Of a DNA stretch of 64,000 nt, positions 50,009 through 59,481 are shown piece after piece; within the stretch, counting starts at the first letter, position 1; each line of letters begins with the position of its first letter. The stretch lies in assembly GCF_029428875.1 (NCBI RefSeq), contig NZ_JAJSOO010000001.1, positions 2,666,001-2,730,000 of the forward strand, in the 5' to 3' direction. Below the pieces are notes generated by a model. The model saw only the letters and a list, made by a program, of their open reading frames with translations. It made no database searches and had not been told where the DNA came from. Made by a program: the position numbers and the translations under genes. This DNA comes from Streptomyces sp. JH34 (GTDB lineage Bacteria > Actinomycetota > Actinomycetes > Streptomycetales > Streptomycetaceae).

Positions 50009-51319
50009 TCAGGCCGTGATGACGCCGCGATTGAAGCGAAGAGCCCATACGACGGTGACGACGAGGACCGCTGCGATGACGGACGTTCCCGCGACCGAGC
50101 CGATGGCGGCGAAGATGCCGCCGAACCCGGCCACGCCCAGGGCCGCGCCCACAGCGAGGCTGGTCTCCTGGAGAGCCGCAGCACGTGCGACGTCCTTGGG
50201 CGGAACGCTCCCGAGCAGGTACGCGTCCCCGGATGCCATGGAGACGCCCACGCCCAGGCCGATCAAGAAACTCGCCGGCCACAGCCCGACGAAAGCGGCG
50301 ACCACCAGACCGAGAGCACACGCGGCCAGGCTGACCTGCAACATGTGCACGGGAGAGAACCGGGACTGCAGCTTGTGGAAGGCGAATCCTCCGAGCGAAA
50401 CCCACAAGGCCAGGACCGACACCGGCAGGATCGAGAGAAGCGAATCGGACTGCACGCCGAAGAGGAATACCGACCCGGTGTAGCACGCCGAACCGACGAC
50501 GAGCGAGAGCGAACAGGCGCCCAACCGGGAGAAGGGGAGCATGCGCACATCGATGAGCGGGTCCCGGGAGCGGAGTTGGCGCATGCAGAACACCGCCAGA
50601 ATTCCGCAGCCGGCGACAGTCGCCAGCATGCGCCCGAGTGCCTCGCCATGACTCTGCAGACCCGCCACGAAGAGTCCGAATCCGAGGAAGGCCAGGGCTG
50701 AGGAAGCGACGTCGATTTTCTGCGACACGGCCTGTCCCAGATCGATCCCGCGCAACAGCAGGGTCGCAAGCACTCCGCACACCACGGCGACCGCGGCCGG
50801 CAGCCAGAACAGCAGGGTGTACGCGCCCATGTCGACGAACGCCCGGCCGATGAGTGGCCCTGTACCGGCCCCGATGCTGTACGTCGTGATCCACAGGGAG
50901 TAACCCAGTGTGCGTTCCGTGGTGTTCGGAAGTCCGCCGATGACCGAGGCGACGCTGGAAACGATCAGCGCATAGCCGAAGCCCTGCACGAAGCGGGTCG
51001 CCGTCCATGTCGCCGGTGAATCCAGCAGTGCGGGAGCGGCACCCGCGAGCGCGAATACGAAAAGCCCGGTCGCCAATGTCACGCCGGGGCCCCATCGCGC
51101 ACCCAGACGGGACCCGAGAACGACACTCGAGGCAAGCGCGATCGTGTATCCGTCGATGAACCACAGACGCCAGGAATCGGTCAGTACCGGCAGGTCGTAG
51201 GCGATGGAGTTGAACAGGGTGGAGTCCACGCCACCGAGGAACATGGGGACCAGGAGCAGAGGGAAGAGAATCTTCTTGGGCACGAGGGATCGCGCCGGGG
51301 AAAGGACACTTACGGACAT
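50009..51319 (-). CDS. MFS transporter
   Basis: The 436-residue protein has 12-14 hydrophobic helices, with GSRLGARWGPG as the conserved loop 2-3 segment and FIDGYTIALASSVVLGSRLG in the first half, of the DHA2 drug-proton antiporter type. Start ATG 51319 after GAGGTCTGCC. It is divergent from the CGNR gene with 375 bp between them, and CGNR proteins are frequent partners of exporters. Confidence 0.88.
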   Translation of the reverse strand: MSVSVLSPARSLVPKKILFPLLLVPMFLGGVDSTLFNSIAYDLPVLTDSWRLWFIDGYTIALASSVVLGSRLGARWGPGVTLATGLFVFALAGAAPALLDSPATWTATRFVQGFGYALIVSSVASVIGGLPNTTERTLGYSLWITTYSIGAGTGPLIGRAFVDMGAYTLLFWLPAAVAVVCGVLATLLLRGIDLGQAVSQKIDVASSALAFLGFGLFVAGLQSHGEALGRMLATVAGCGILAVFCMRQLRSRDPLIDVRMLPFSRLGACSLSLVVGSACYTGSVFLFGVQSDSLLSILPVSVLALWVSLGGFAFHKLQSRFSPVHMLQVSLAACALGLVVAAFVGLWPASFLIGLGVGVSMASGDAYLLGSVPPKDVARAAALQETSLAVGAALGVAGFGGIFAAIGSVAGTSVIAAVLVVTVVWALRFNRGVITA

Positions 51320-51694
51320 GGCAGACCTCGTCCCGGTAGGAATTCTGTGGCGAGTGGAGAAAGAACAGGATCACTGCGAGGAAGTCCGGCAGTACCGCCA
51401 GATCCACTGTCGTCGAGTACCTCCGGCCCCTGGCGTCGCGAGAAGGAGTTTCGCGGTCCTGATGACGATCGCTCCGCGCCCGATGCGATCCAGAACCACC
51501 TTAGACGGTTCTACCGCGCCCGCACCACGGCGGCAACCGGCCAGAACGGTTCGCCGCACGCCCTCCGGGACACGCCGGACGTCACGCCCGACGCGATGCA
51601 CGGCGGTACGACGGAGGCAGGTACGCCTTCGCCTTCTCCTCCGGAGCGCGCCCCTCGCGTTTGCATCCTGATGAGGACCGGCTAAGGTGGTTCC
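51320..51694. other. 375-bp divergent intergenic region, MFS / CGNR
   Basis: No gene is supported here. It contains the promoter of the CGNR gene at its right end and should hold the MFS promoter, which I cannot place precisely. Confidence 0.45.
51661..51694 (+). promoter_or_regulatory. Promoter of a leaderless transcript for the CGNR gene
   Basis: TTGCAT (51661-51666), 16-bp spacer, TAAGGT (51683-51688), then 6 bp to the ATG at 51695. Transcription would begin at or next to the start codon. No ribosome-binding sequence precedes the ATG, in line with leaderless translation. Confidence 0.65.
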
Positions 51695-52270
51695 ATGTCC
51701 GTTGTGCATGTCCCTGAGTTTCGACTCGGCAAGGTACTGGCGACCAGTTTCACGGCGACTCTGACGGAGCGTTGCGGCGATTCACTGGAGCGCATTCCCG
51801 TGCCGTCCCGACTCGTGGACTGGTTGGCAGTCAATGGGCTGATGGTCGGCTCCTGCACCGAACTCCAGCTCAATCACGCCCGGGAACTGCGGGAATCAAT
51901 TCATGCCGCTGCCACCGCCGTCGCGCAGCAGGACCCGCTTCCCCCTTCGGCCGTCCAGGTCATCAATGACGCCAGTACGCACGGTGGGGCCGCGCAGATC
52001 CTGACGCCCGAGGGCAACTGGCGGTGGCGACTGGATTCCGCGTCCGTGGAAGACGCTCTCAGCGTGATCGCCGCCGACGCGATCGGTGTCATTGCGGGAG
52101 AGCGCCTCGGAAAGATCGCCCTGTGCGCATCACCGACGTGCCGAGCCGCGTTCTTCGACACAAGCCGGGGCCACACACGCAGGTGGTGCGAGATGAACAC
52201 CTGCGGGAACCGTGAGAAGAAGGAACGCTTCCTCGCCGGCAAACACAAGGACTCACGCCCTGGGGGCTGA
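51695..52270 (+). CDS. CGNR zinc-finger domain regulator (ABATE type)
   Basis: The 191-residue protein has a helical N-terminal ABATE-like domain (LVDWLAVNGLMVGSCTELQLNHARELRESIH) and a C-terminal CGNR finger, CASPTCRAAFFD ... RRWCEMNTCGNREKKERF, with four Cys and the CGNR box. These proteins are transcriptional regulators. Being divergent from the MFS exporter, it probably controls it (inference). A leaderless start fits the upstream promoter. Confidence 0.88.
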   Translation: MSVVHVPEFRLGKVLATSFTATLTERCGDSLERIPVPSRLVDWLAVNGLMVGSCTELQLNHARELRESIHAAATAVAQQDPLPPSAVQVINDASTHGGAAQILTPEGNWRWRLDSASVEDALSVIAADAIGVIAGERLGKIALCASPTCRAAFFDTSRGHTRRWCEMNTCGNREKKERFLAGKHKDSRPGG

Positions 52271-52594
52271 CCTCGGGCGGTGAGGGCGATCTCGCGGTAT
52301 GCGGGACCGCGCTCGGATAACGTTCCGGCCCGTCCCGCACCCTGGTGGCGTCGCTCCCCACGGGCCGCGCGTCGTGCCCTGTCGCCCGCACCTGGGCGGC
52401 GACTGCATCCCTCTGCTCTTCGAGAGCGCGCGCGGATTCGACCTGGAGGGCGGCGGCCTCACGGGCATCCTGGGCCGCCGCCCGCGCCCAGGGCCGAGCA
52501 CACCCCGCAGCCGACCGGTGAGGGCCGGTTGCCGGCGGCTGACGAGGCGGCTGCCGGAGTCCGTTCCCGTGTACGAGATCGTTAGGCTGCGTTC
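52271..52594. other. 324-bp intergenic region
   Basis: High-GC sequence between two plus-strand genes with no convincing reading frame; open frames here lack ribosome sites and have atypical composition. It presumably ends the CGNR transcript and contains the promoter of the next gene (GTGTACGAGATCGTTAGGCTG near 52569-52589 includes a possible -10, GTTAGGCT). Confidence 0.45.
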
Positions 52595-53773
52595 ATGCCA
52601 GAACTGACCCTCGCCGCCGACGAGGCGCGCCGGATCTTCCTGCACGCCCAGGGTCTGCTCGGATCCCCGTACGGCAGACGTGGCAGTCCCCGGGCCGTGC
52701 TGCGGCGGCTGGGCGCCGTGCAGCTCGACACCATCTCGGTGCTGGCGCGCTCGCACGAACTGGTGCCCTACGCCCGGCTGGGAGCGGTCGGCCGCGGCAC
52801 GGTGGAGGCGGCGTACTGGCAGGAGACCCGCGCGTTCGAGTACTGGTCGCACGCCGCTTGTGTACTCCCCATCGACGCCTGGCCGTTGTACGCCTTCCGG
52901 CGCCGGGCGTTCGTCGAGCGCGGTCACCGTTGGCACAAGATGACGGACAAGGAACGCTCCTGCGCGGAGGTACTGGCCCGGCTGCGCGGCGAGGGCCCGA
53001 TGACGGCCACCGAGCTGGGCGGCGCCAAGAAGGACGGCCCGTGGTACGACTGGTCGGAATCGAAGATCGCCATCGAGTGGCTGCTGGACACCGGTGTGGT
53101 CGTCTGCACCGAACGCCGGGGCTGGAAGCGTGTGTACGACCTGGCCGAACGGGCGGTACCCGCCGAGTTGCTGGCGCGGGACATGGACGACGCGGCCTGC
53201 CTGCGCGAGCTGACCGCACGGGCGGGGGCGGCGCTGGGGGTGGCCACGGTGAAGGACCTCGCGGACTACCAGCGGCTGACGGTCAAACAGGTCCTCTCGG
53301 CCCTGCCCAGCAGCGGGCTGGTCGAGGTCGCGGTGGCAGGCTGGAGCAAGGACGGCCGTACGGCTGCCGCCTGGGCGGACCCCGCCGCCCTGGTCGAGCG
53401 GCCGCGTGGCCGGCACCGCACCACGCTGCTCTCGCCCTTCGACTCGCTGGTGTGGGACCGGGCGCGCACCGAGAGGGTCTTCGGATTCACCCACCGCCTG
53501 GAGGCGTACGTCCCCAAGGGGAAGCGCGTCCACGGCTATTTCGCCATGCCCCTGCTCTCCGGTGGGCGCCTGGTGGGCCGGGTGGATCCGGCGCGCGAGG
53601 GACGGACCTTGGTGGCGCGCCAGGTCTCGCTCACCGGCGCCACCCACGTACCGGCTGCGGCGAAGGCGCTGCGGGAGGCGGCCGAGTGGGTCGGTTGCAC
53701 ACACGTACGCGCCGAGAGGGTACTGCCCGAGGAGCTCACCGCGCCGCTCACCGCCGCGCTCGCCTCGGACTGA
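52595..53773 (+). CDS. Winged-helix DNA glycosylase of the AlkX/YcaQ family
   Basis: The 392-residue protein is a member of the HTH_42 (AlkZ/AlkX) superfamily. The catalytic motif reads Q43-L44-D45 (AVQLDTISVLARSHELV). The crosslink glycosylase AlkZ carries QxQ, and YcaQ/AlkX carries QxD, so this is the AlkX type, which unhooks DNA interstrand crosslinks. Tandem winged helices and a C-terminal beta domain with TTLLSPFDSLVWDRARTERVFGF and the GYFAMPLL segment are present. Such enzymes occur in Streptomyces both as housekeeping repair and as self-resistance in antitumour clusters. Confidence 0.88.
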   Translation: MPELTLAADEARRIFLHAQGLLGSPYGRRGSPRAVLRRLGAVQLDTISVLARSHELVPYARLGAVGRGTVEAAYWQETRAFEYWSHAACVLPIDAWPLYAFRRRAFVERGHRWHKMTDKERSCAEVLARLRGEGPMTATELGGAKKDGPWYDWSESKIAIEWLLDTGVVVCTERRGWKRVYDLAERAVPAELLARDMDDAACLRELTARAGAALGVATVKDLADYQRLTVKQVLSALPSSGLVEVAVAGWSKDGRTAAAWADPAALVERPRGRHRTTLLSPFDSLVWDRARTERVFGFTHRLEAYVPKGKRVHGYFAMPLLSGGRLVGRVDPAREGRTLVARQVSLTGATHVPAAAKALREAAEWVGCTHVRAERVLPEELTAPLTAALASD

Positions 53774-53894
53774 CCGGCCTCTCCCGAGGAACCGTGCGGG
53801 GCCCGGCAGGGTCTCGCGCCGACGCGCCGTACGCAGGACACTGGGGACGTGTGACAGCCGGACGGATCGAAGTCACCGGGACCTAGGGGGACGC

Positions 53895-56800
53895 ATGCGG
53901 GACAGCCATCGGGCGGAAGCCGAACGGCTGTTGGTACGTGCCGTGGAGGAGGAGGCGCGGCGGACGGGAGGCCGGACGGACTCCGGCGTGCTGCTGTCGC
54001 GGGGGCGCGGCGCGCTCGACAGCATGGCGGTGGGCGCGGCCGACGAGTACGCCGCCTACACCCGGGCGCTGGACGCCGCGGGGGCCGGACAGCAGCCCCT
54101 GTCGGCGCGATTCAGCAGGGCGACGCTGGGAACACCACTGCTGGTGACGGGTGTTGCGGCCGCCGCGGCGTTCGGGGCGGACCTGGCGCTCGGCACCGCG
54201 ACCGGTCTCGCCCTGGGCGCGGGCGCGGTCGTCGCCGTGGCGGGGACGACCGCGACGATGGCCAGGGTGACCGCCTCGCACTGGCCCGCCGCGCACCGCA
54301 GGGCGGGCGAACGGAACCAGCCCGGCGGGCCCGAGCAGCTGCGGCTGGAGTGGCTGACGGCGCTGGAGGTACGAGGCATCCGCCCGTTCCTGGACCAGCA
54401 GCGGATGCTGACCGCGTCCACCCGACCGCCGAAGAAGTCGAGCGCGTCCGTGGTGGCGCAGCTGCGCGGCGGTGACCGCAGCGCAGCCGCACGGACCCGC
54501 TCACTCCTCGAACAGTCCTTCGGTCATCTGCCCGCCGCCGACGGCCCGTTCGCCGGCCGTCGCGGTGAAGTGGCGCAGATCGCCCAGTGGGTGCACGCGG
54601 CCCGCGCGGCGACCGAGACCCGGCCGACCGTGGTCGTCCTGCACGGTCCCCCGGGCTCCGGGCGCACCACGCTCGCCGTGCGGGCGGCGCACGAGCTCAA
54701 GGACCAGTTCCGCGGGGCGTGCGTGGTCGATCTGCGGGGCGACGTGGCCGGCGAGACCCCGCTGCCGACCCGGGACGCGCTGCTGCATCTCCTCAACCGG
54801 CTGGGGGCTCCGCGCGAGCAGTTGCTCTTCCGGGAGAGGTCCTCCGCCGAGCAGCAGGTGCGGCGCCTGAGCGAGCTCTACCACCAGCATCTGACGGGAA
54901 CGCCCGTCACGATCGTCCTGGATGACGCCACCGACGCCGCCCAGGTGCGCACGCTGGTGCCCGAGCGCTCCGACAGCCTGGTCCTCGTCACCGCCCGCGA
55001 GCCCCTCGACCTGCCCGGCGACATCCCCGCGCGGGTGTACCACCTGCCCGTCGGCGGTCTGGAGGCCGCGGGCGCCGAGGAGCTGCTGCGCGAGTCCGCC
55101 CAGGACGAGGAGGGCGGTCCGTACGACCTCCCCTCGACCGAGACGGTCGTCGAGCTGTGCGGCGGGCTGCCGCTGGCCCTGCGGGTGGCGGGATCCTCGC
55201 TCGGCGCGCGCACCCGGGCCGAGCTCGCCGCCGCCCTCGGGGCGTACGGTCCGGTGGCCCCCGCCGAGCGTGCCCTGTGGCTGCGCTACACCGACCAGTC
55301 CGAGGCGGCCCGCCGGCTGCTGCGGCGGCTCGCCCTGGCCGGACGCGCCAGTCTCGGGGCCGCGGCCGCCGCGTCGCTGCTGTCCTCCGACGAGCAGGAG
55401 GCGGGCCGGCTGCTGGAGTCCCTGGCCCGGGCCGGACTCCTGGTCCATGTGCGGGGCGCGCGCTACCGGCTGCACGACCTCGTGCGGGACTTCGCCCTGG
55501 CCCGGCTGCTCGACGAGGAGGCGGCGGCCGACCGCACGGCCGCGCAGGAACGCCTCATCCAGAACTACGCGGAGCTCGCCGACGCCGTGATCCGCATGGT
55601 CGACGGCAAGATGTCGACGCGGGCCGGGCAGTTCGGCTCGCACGGCTTCAGCTCGCTGGACGCCGCCCTGCGCTGGCTGGACGACGAGTCGAGCTTCATC
55701 ACCTCGGCGCTGCGGCACACGGAGGGCGTCGACCAGGGAGCGGTGCTCCACCTGCTGGGCGCCCTGTGCGACTACTGCCTGCTGCGCGGCGACCTCTACC
55801 GGCTCGGGGAGATCAGCGAGCTGACGCGCGCCGTCGACCAAGGGCTCCTGGAGCGGTCGGTCCAGTGGCGTACGGGCATCGCGGCCAGGCAGCTCGGAGA
55901 GCTCGACAAGGCCCGCACCACCCTGTCCTCCGTCGTCGGCCTGTACCGCGAGGCGCAGAACGACGCGGGTGCCGCCCTCGCGCTCTGCTCGCTCGGCATC
56001 ACGCTGCACCACCAGGGGAACCTGGCGGAGGCCTCGGCGCGGCTGCGGGAGGCACTCGCGCTGCAGGAGTCACCGGAGCAGGCCGAGGACCGGGCCTGGT
56101 CCCTGCACGCCCTGGCCGCGGTGGAACGCGACCGGGCCAATCTGGCCGAGGCCCTGACCCTGCTGGACACCGCGCTGGCCCTGCACCGCGAGGGCGAGTC
56201 GCTGCACGGCGAGGCCTGGTCGCACTTCCAGCTCGGCCAGGTCTGCCTGCGGATGGGCGAGGTCGCCCGCGCGGAGGAGGAGCTGTCGACCGCGCTGGAG
56301 CTGTACGGCCGTACCAGGGACGAGCGCGGCGAGGCGTGGGCCCTGACCCAGCTGGCCCGTGCCCGGCTGCTGGACGGCGACCCCACGCCCGCGGTGGAGC
56401 AACTGCGCGGGGCCCTCGACCGGCACCGGGGCAACGAGGACGCGCGGGGCGAGGCGTGGACGCGCTACTACCTGGGCCAGGCCCTGGAGGAGGACGGCGA
56501 CACCGTCCAGGCGGTACGGGAGCTGGAGCGGGCCCGCACGATGTTCTCCCGGATGCGGGACGTGTACGGGCTGGCGTGCGCCCGCCACCACTCGGGGCGC
56601 GTCACCCGCGACCAGCGGGCCGCGCAGACGGGCAACCTGCGCAACTCCGGTTTCGCCCGGCAGCTGCTGGCGGACGCCCGGGCCGACTTCCGCCGGATCG
56701 GGGTGGCGCACGGCGAGGCCTGGACCTGCCTGGAGCTGGCCCTGATCGACGGCGGCAACAACCGCGCGGCGCAGGCGCTGGAGCTCTGCGGCGAGGCGGT

Positions 56801-57113
56801 CGCCCTGTTCGCCTCGTACGGCGACGTCCGGGGAGGCGACTGGGCGGCGTTCCTGCGGTGCACGCTGCTGCCGTACGCCTCACCGGGCGGCAGCGAGGTG
56901 GGCACGGCCGTGGCGCAGCAGGAGCTGGCCGACCTGCTGGAGGCCGCCCACCCGCTGCGGGACGCCAAGCTGGAGGACTGCGCGGAGGCCTTCCGGGTGG
57001 TCCTGAACCGCGGTGTGGACCTGGACGACGGCTGGCAGGCCTGGCGCCTCGGCCTGACACCGTCCCGGCACGCCCGCGAGGTCATGGGGGTGCCGGTGGG
57101 CGTGCGGCCCTGA
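53895..57113 (+). CDS. Large STAND/NB-ARC-type NTPase with TPR repeats
   Basis: The 1,072-residue protein starts at ATG 53895 after AGGGGG. N-terminal soluble segment with two closely spaced hydrophobic helices (about 80-130), NB-ARC ATPase (about 215-510) and C-terminal TPRs (about 600-1,000) with repeats such as EAWSHFQLGQVCLRMGEVARAEEEL. The Walker A is GPPGSGRTT, with Arg where the P-loop Lys should be; Walker B VTIVLDDAT and GLPLAL are kept. STAND proteins are signalling switches or defence sensors. No nuclease, protease or other effector domain is visible. It is not in an obvious operon. Confidence 0.88.
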   Translation: MRDSHRAEAERLLVRAVEEEARRTGGRTDSGVLLSRGRGALDSMAVGAADEYAAYTRALDAAGAGQQPLSARFSRATLGTPLLVTGVAAAAAFGADLALGTATGLALGAGAVVAVAGTTATMARVTASHWPAAHRRAGERNQPGGPEQLRLEWLTALEVRGIRPFLDQQRMLTASTRPPKKSSASVVAQLRGGDRSAAARTRSLLEQSFGHLPAADGPFAGRRGEVAQIAQWVHAARAATETRPTVVVLHGPPGSGRTTLAVRAAHELKDQFRGACVVDLRGDVAGETPLPTRDALLHLLNRLGAPREQLLFRERSSAEQQVRRLSELYHQHLTGTPVTIVLDDATDAAQVRTLVPERSDSLVLVTAREPLDLPGDIPARVYHLPVGGLEAAGAEELLRESAQDEEGGPYDLPSTETVVELCGGLPLALRVAGSSLGARTRAELAAALGAYGPVAPAERALWLRYTDQSEAARRLLRRLALAGRASLGAAAAASLLSSDEQEAGRLLESLARAGLLVHVRGARYRLHDLVRDFALARLLDEEAAADRTAAQERLIQNYAELADAVIRMVDGKMSTRAGQFGSHGFSSLDAALRWLDDESSFITSALRHTEGVDQGAVLHLLGALCDYCLLRGDLYRLGEISELTRAVDQGLLERSVQWRTGIAARQLGELDKARTTLSSVVGLYREAQNDAGAALALCSLGITLHHQGNLAEASARLREALALQESPEQAEDRAWSLHALAAVERDRANLAEALTLLDTALALHREGESLHGEAWSHFQLGQVCLRMGEVARAEEELSTALELYGRTRDERGEAWALTQLARARLLDGDPTPAVEQLRGALDRHRGNEDARGEAWTRYYLGQALEEDGDTVQAVRELERARTMFSRMRDVYGLACARHHSGRVTRDQRAAQTGNLRNSGFARQLLADARADFRRIGVAHGEAWTCLELALIDGGNNRAAQALELCGEAVALFASYGDVRGGDWAAFLRCTLLPYASPGGSEVGTAVAQQELADLLEAAHPLRDAKLEDCAEAFRVVLNRGVDLDDGWQAWRLGLTPSRHAREVMGVPVGVRP

Positions 57114-57155
57114 GCCGTCGTCGTGCGGGCGGGCGGGGCGTCGGCGCCCCGCCCG

Positions 57156-57398
57156 TCAGCCCGAGGCCGCCGCGCTCTGCTTCTTCCCGTCGGCGGCCTC
57201 CGGCTCGGCCGCCGGGTCGGGGGCCTCCTCGAAGTCGACCTTGCCCATGTGGCGGTTCATCGACTTCATCAGGAACCACACCCCCACGGCGAGCGCCGCG
57301 AAGACGAGGAAGCCGAGGACGCCGGGAGTCACCTTGTTCTTGTCGAGCTCGTCGGCGGCGAGCGGAACGAGCTGCGTCAGTGCCTGGGTCGCGTACAT
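57156..57398 (-). CDS. Small single-helix membrane protein, mca operon
   Basis: About 80 residues from ATG 57398 (or 83 from 57407). It has a central transmembrane helix (VLGFLVFAALAVGVWFLM) between a short N-terminus and a charged, Glu/Ala-rich C-tail. It touches the mca stop, so it is co-transcribed with mca. Function unknown. Confidence 0.8.
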   Translation of the reverse strand: MYATQALTQLVPLAADELDKNKVTPGVLGFLVFAALAVGVWFLMKSMNRHMGKVDFEEAPDPAAEPEAADGKKQSAAASG

Positions 57399-57399
57399 A

Positions 57400-58281
57400 T
57401 CAGGCATTGTCGCGGATGCCCGCGAAGAGGTCGCTCTCGGGGAGGGATGTATCGACCAGGGACTTGGCGAGCTCGTACTCCTCGGTCGGCCAGACCTCCC
57501 GCTGGACGTCCATCGGCACCCGGAACCAGCCGCCGTCCGGATCGATCTGCGTCGCGTGCGCGATCAGCGCCTTGTCGCGGATCTCGAAGAAGTCGTCGCA
57601 CGGGATGTGCGTGGTCAGCGTGCGTTCGGCGCGCTCGAACTCCTTCCAGCGCTCCAGCCAGTCGCCGTACGGGGACTCCAGTCCCCGGGCGAGCAGCGCC
57701 TCGTGCAGGGCGACCGTGCGCGGCTTGTTGAAGCCCTGGTTGTAGTAGAGCTTCTGCGGCTGGAAGGCCGGGCCGAACTCCGCCTCGGGGAACCTCTCGG
57801 TGTCCGCGGCGCCCTCGAACGCGATCATCGAGATCGTGTGGGTCTTGATGTGGTCGGGGTGCGGGTACCCGCCGTTCTCGTCGTAGGTGGTGATCACCTG
57901 CGGCCGGAACGAGCGGATCTTCGCGACGAGACGCCCCGCCGCCGTCTCGTCGTCCTCCAGGGCGAAGCAGCCCTCGGGAAGCGGGGGCAGGGGGTCGCCC
58001 TCGGGGAGGCCCGAGTCGACGAAGCCGAGCCACTCCTGGCCGACGCCCAGGATCTCCCGGGCCTCGTCCATCTCCTTCTTGCGCACCTCGTGGATGTTCG
58101 CCTCGATGTACGCGTCACCCTGGAGCTTCGGGTTGAGGATGGAGCCCCGCTCACCACCTGTGCAGGTGACGACCAGGACGTCCACCCCCTCGGACACGTA
58201 CTTGGCCATGGTGGCCGCGCCCTTGCTCGACTCGTCGTCGGGGTGGGCGTGGACGGCCATCAGTCTCAGCTGCTCGGTCAA
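57400..58281 (-). CDS. mca: Mycothiol S-conjugate amidase
   Basis: The 293-residue product starts at TTG 58281, with GAGGA 7 nt upstream; the upstream ATG (58380) would add 33 atypical residues. PIG-L/LmbE fold: AHPDDESSKGAATMAKY (zinc ligands), TCTGGERGS, YDENGGYPHPDH (His pair for zinc) and THIPCDDFF. Mca hydrolyses mycothiol-toxin adducts to mercapturic acids. It is exclusive to mycothiol-making Actinobacteria, supporting the taxonomic call. It is divergent from the DUF4307 gene. Confidence 0.95.
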   Translation of the reverse strand: MTEQLRLMAVHAHPDDESSKGAATMAKYVSEGVDVLVVTCTGGERGSILNPKLQGDAYIEANIHEVRKKEMDEAREILGVGQEWLGFVDSGLPEGDPLPPLPEGCFALEDDETAAGRLVAKIRSFRPQVITTYDENGGYPHPDHIKTHTISMIAFEGAADTERFPEAEFGPAFQPQKLYYNQGFNKPRTVALHEALLARGLESPYGDWLERWKEFERAERTLTTHIPCDDFFEIRDKALIAHATQIDPDGGWFRVPMDVQREVWPTEEYELAKSLVDTSLPESDLFAGIRDNA

Positions 58282-58378
58282 GTCTCGGTCCTCAGTGATT
58301 CGTCGCGGTGGTCGGCTTCTATAGTGACTGAACCGGGGGGTGGAAAATTCCTCGATCCCCGGTACGGGAGGAACGATC

Positions 58379-58783
58379 ATGGCAGCGGTACGCGAGGCCT
58401 TGCCCGAGGGGCGCTACGGCCGGTCGCAGGACGAACGCGCGGACCGCAAGCTGAAGATCACCGGCTCCGTGCTGGGTGTGGCGTTCCTCGCCATGATCGG
58501 CTGGTTCGGTTACGACTACGTGGCCGGTCAGGACGTCAGCGCCGAGCTCATCAAGTCGAGGATCGTCTCGGACGGCCGCGCCGAGGCGCACCTCGAGGTC
58601 CGCAAGGAGCGGGACGCCGAGGGGCAGTGCACGCTCCGCGCCCTGAGCGAGGACGGCGCGGAGGTCGGGCGGGCGGACTTCCGGTTCGACGAGCGCTCCG
58701 GGCGGATCGACGAGATCGTCTCGCTGCGCACCACCTCCAGGGCGACCGCGGTGGAGCTGAAGGGCTGTACCGCCGGCGGCTGA
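58379..58783 (+). CDS. DUF4307 membrane protein
   Basis: The 134-residue product starts at ATG 58379 after GGGAGGAACGATC. It has an N-terminal cytoplasmic part, one helix (ITGSVLGVAFLAMIGWFGYDYVAG) and an extracytoplasmic beta domain with two Cys (QCTLRAL ... KGCTAGG) that may pair. The neighbourhood mca, DUF4307, greA is the usual one in Streptomyces. Function unknown. Confidence 0.9.
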   Translation: MAAVREALPEGRYGRSQDERADRKLKITGSVLGVAFLAMIGWFGYDYVAGQDVSAELIKSRIVSDGRAEAHLEVRKERDAEGQCTLRALSEDGAEVGRADFRFDERSGRIDEIVSLRTTSRATAVELKGCTAGG

Positions 58784-58974
58784 CCGCGCCCGGGGGCGCG
58801 CGCCGCCCCGGATGCCCGCACTCCCGCGCCGACCTGCGCGGACGCGCGTGTGACGATTTACCTTCTCCCCCTTTTCGCACGGAATTGTTAGGCTCGTGGT
58901 TTCGCCCACCCGTGGCAGCGCATGCTTGGGGTAGGGCGTTGCTTTGTATTCCCAGCACCGACGAGGAGCACCCT

Positions 58975-59472
58975 GTGACCCAGACCAGCGATAACGTCAC
59001 CTGGCTCACGCCGGAGGCGTACAACCAGCTGAAGGCGGAGCTGGAGTACCTGTCTGGTCCCGCGCGCACGGAGATCTCCGTCAAGATCGCGGCGGCCCGC
59101 GAGGAGGGTGACCTCCGCGAGAACGGCGGGTACCACGCGGCCAAGGAGGAGCAGGGCAAGATGGAGCTCCGGGTCCGTCAGCTGACCCAGCTCCTGGAGC
59201 ACGCGAAGGTCGGCGAGGCCCCTGCCGACGACGGCGTGGTCGAGCCCGGCATGGTCGTGACCATCGCCTTCGACGGCGACCCGGACGACACGGTCACGTT
59301 CCTGCTCGCCTCCCGCGAATACGCGAGCACGGACATCGAGACCTACTCCCCCCAGTCCCCGCTCGGCACCGGCGTGAACGGCAAGCGGGTGGGCGACGAC
59401 GCGGAGTACGAGCTGCCGAACGGCAAGAAGGCCTCGGTGAAGATCGTCTCGGCGAAGCCGTACCAGGGCTGA
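58975..59472 (+). CDS. greA: Transcription elongation factor GreA
   Basis: The 165-residue product starts at GTG 58975 with GAGGAG 6 nt upstream. N-terminal coiled coil with LRENGGYHAAKEEQGKMELRVRQLTQLL (the acidic tip D-L-R-E-N-G in EEGDLRENGGY) and the C-terminal FKBP-like domain (GMVVTIAFDGDPDDTVTFLLASRE; SPLGTGVNGKRVGDDAEYELPNGKKASVKI). GreA induces RNA polymerase to cleave backtracked RNA. Confidence 0.96.
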   Translation: MTQTSDNVTWLTPEAYNQLKAELEYLSGPARTEISVKIAAAREEGDLRENGGYHAAKEEQGKMELRVRQLTQLLEHAKVGEAPADDGVVEPGMVVTIAFDGDPDDTVTFLLASREYASTDIETYSPQSPLGTGVNGKRVGDDAEYELPNGKKASVKIVSAKPYQG

Positions 59473-59481
59473 CCCCCGGAG

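Noticed and set aside
52595..53773. AlkX-like gene as part of a DNA-damaging antibiotic cluster
   Set aside because: Its neighbours are a CGNR regulator and a STAND protein, with no biosynthetic genes.
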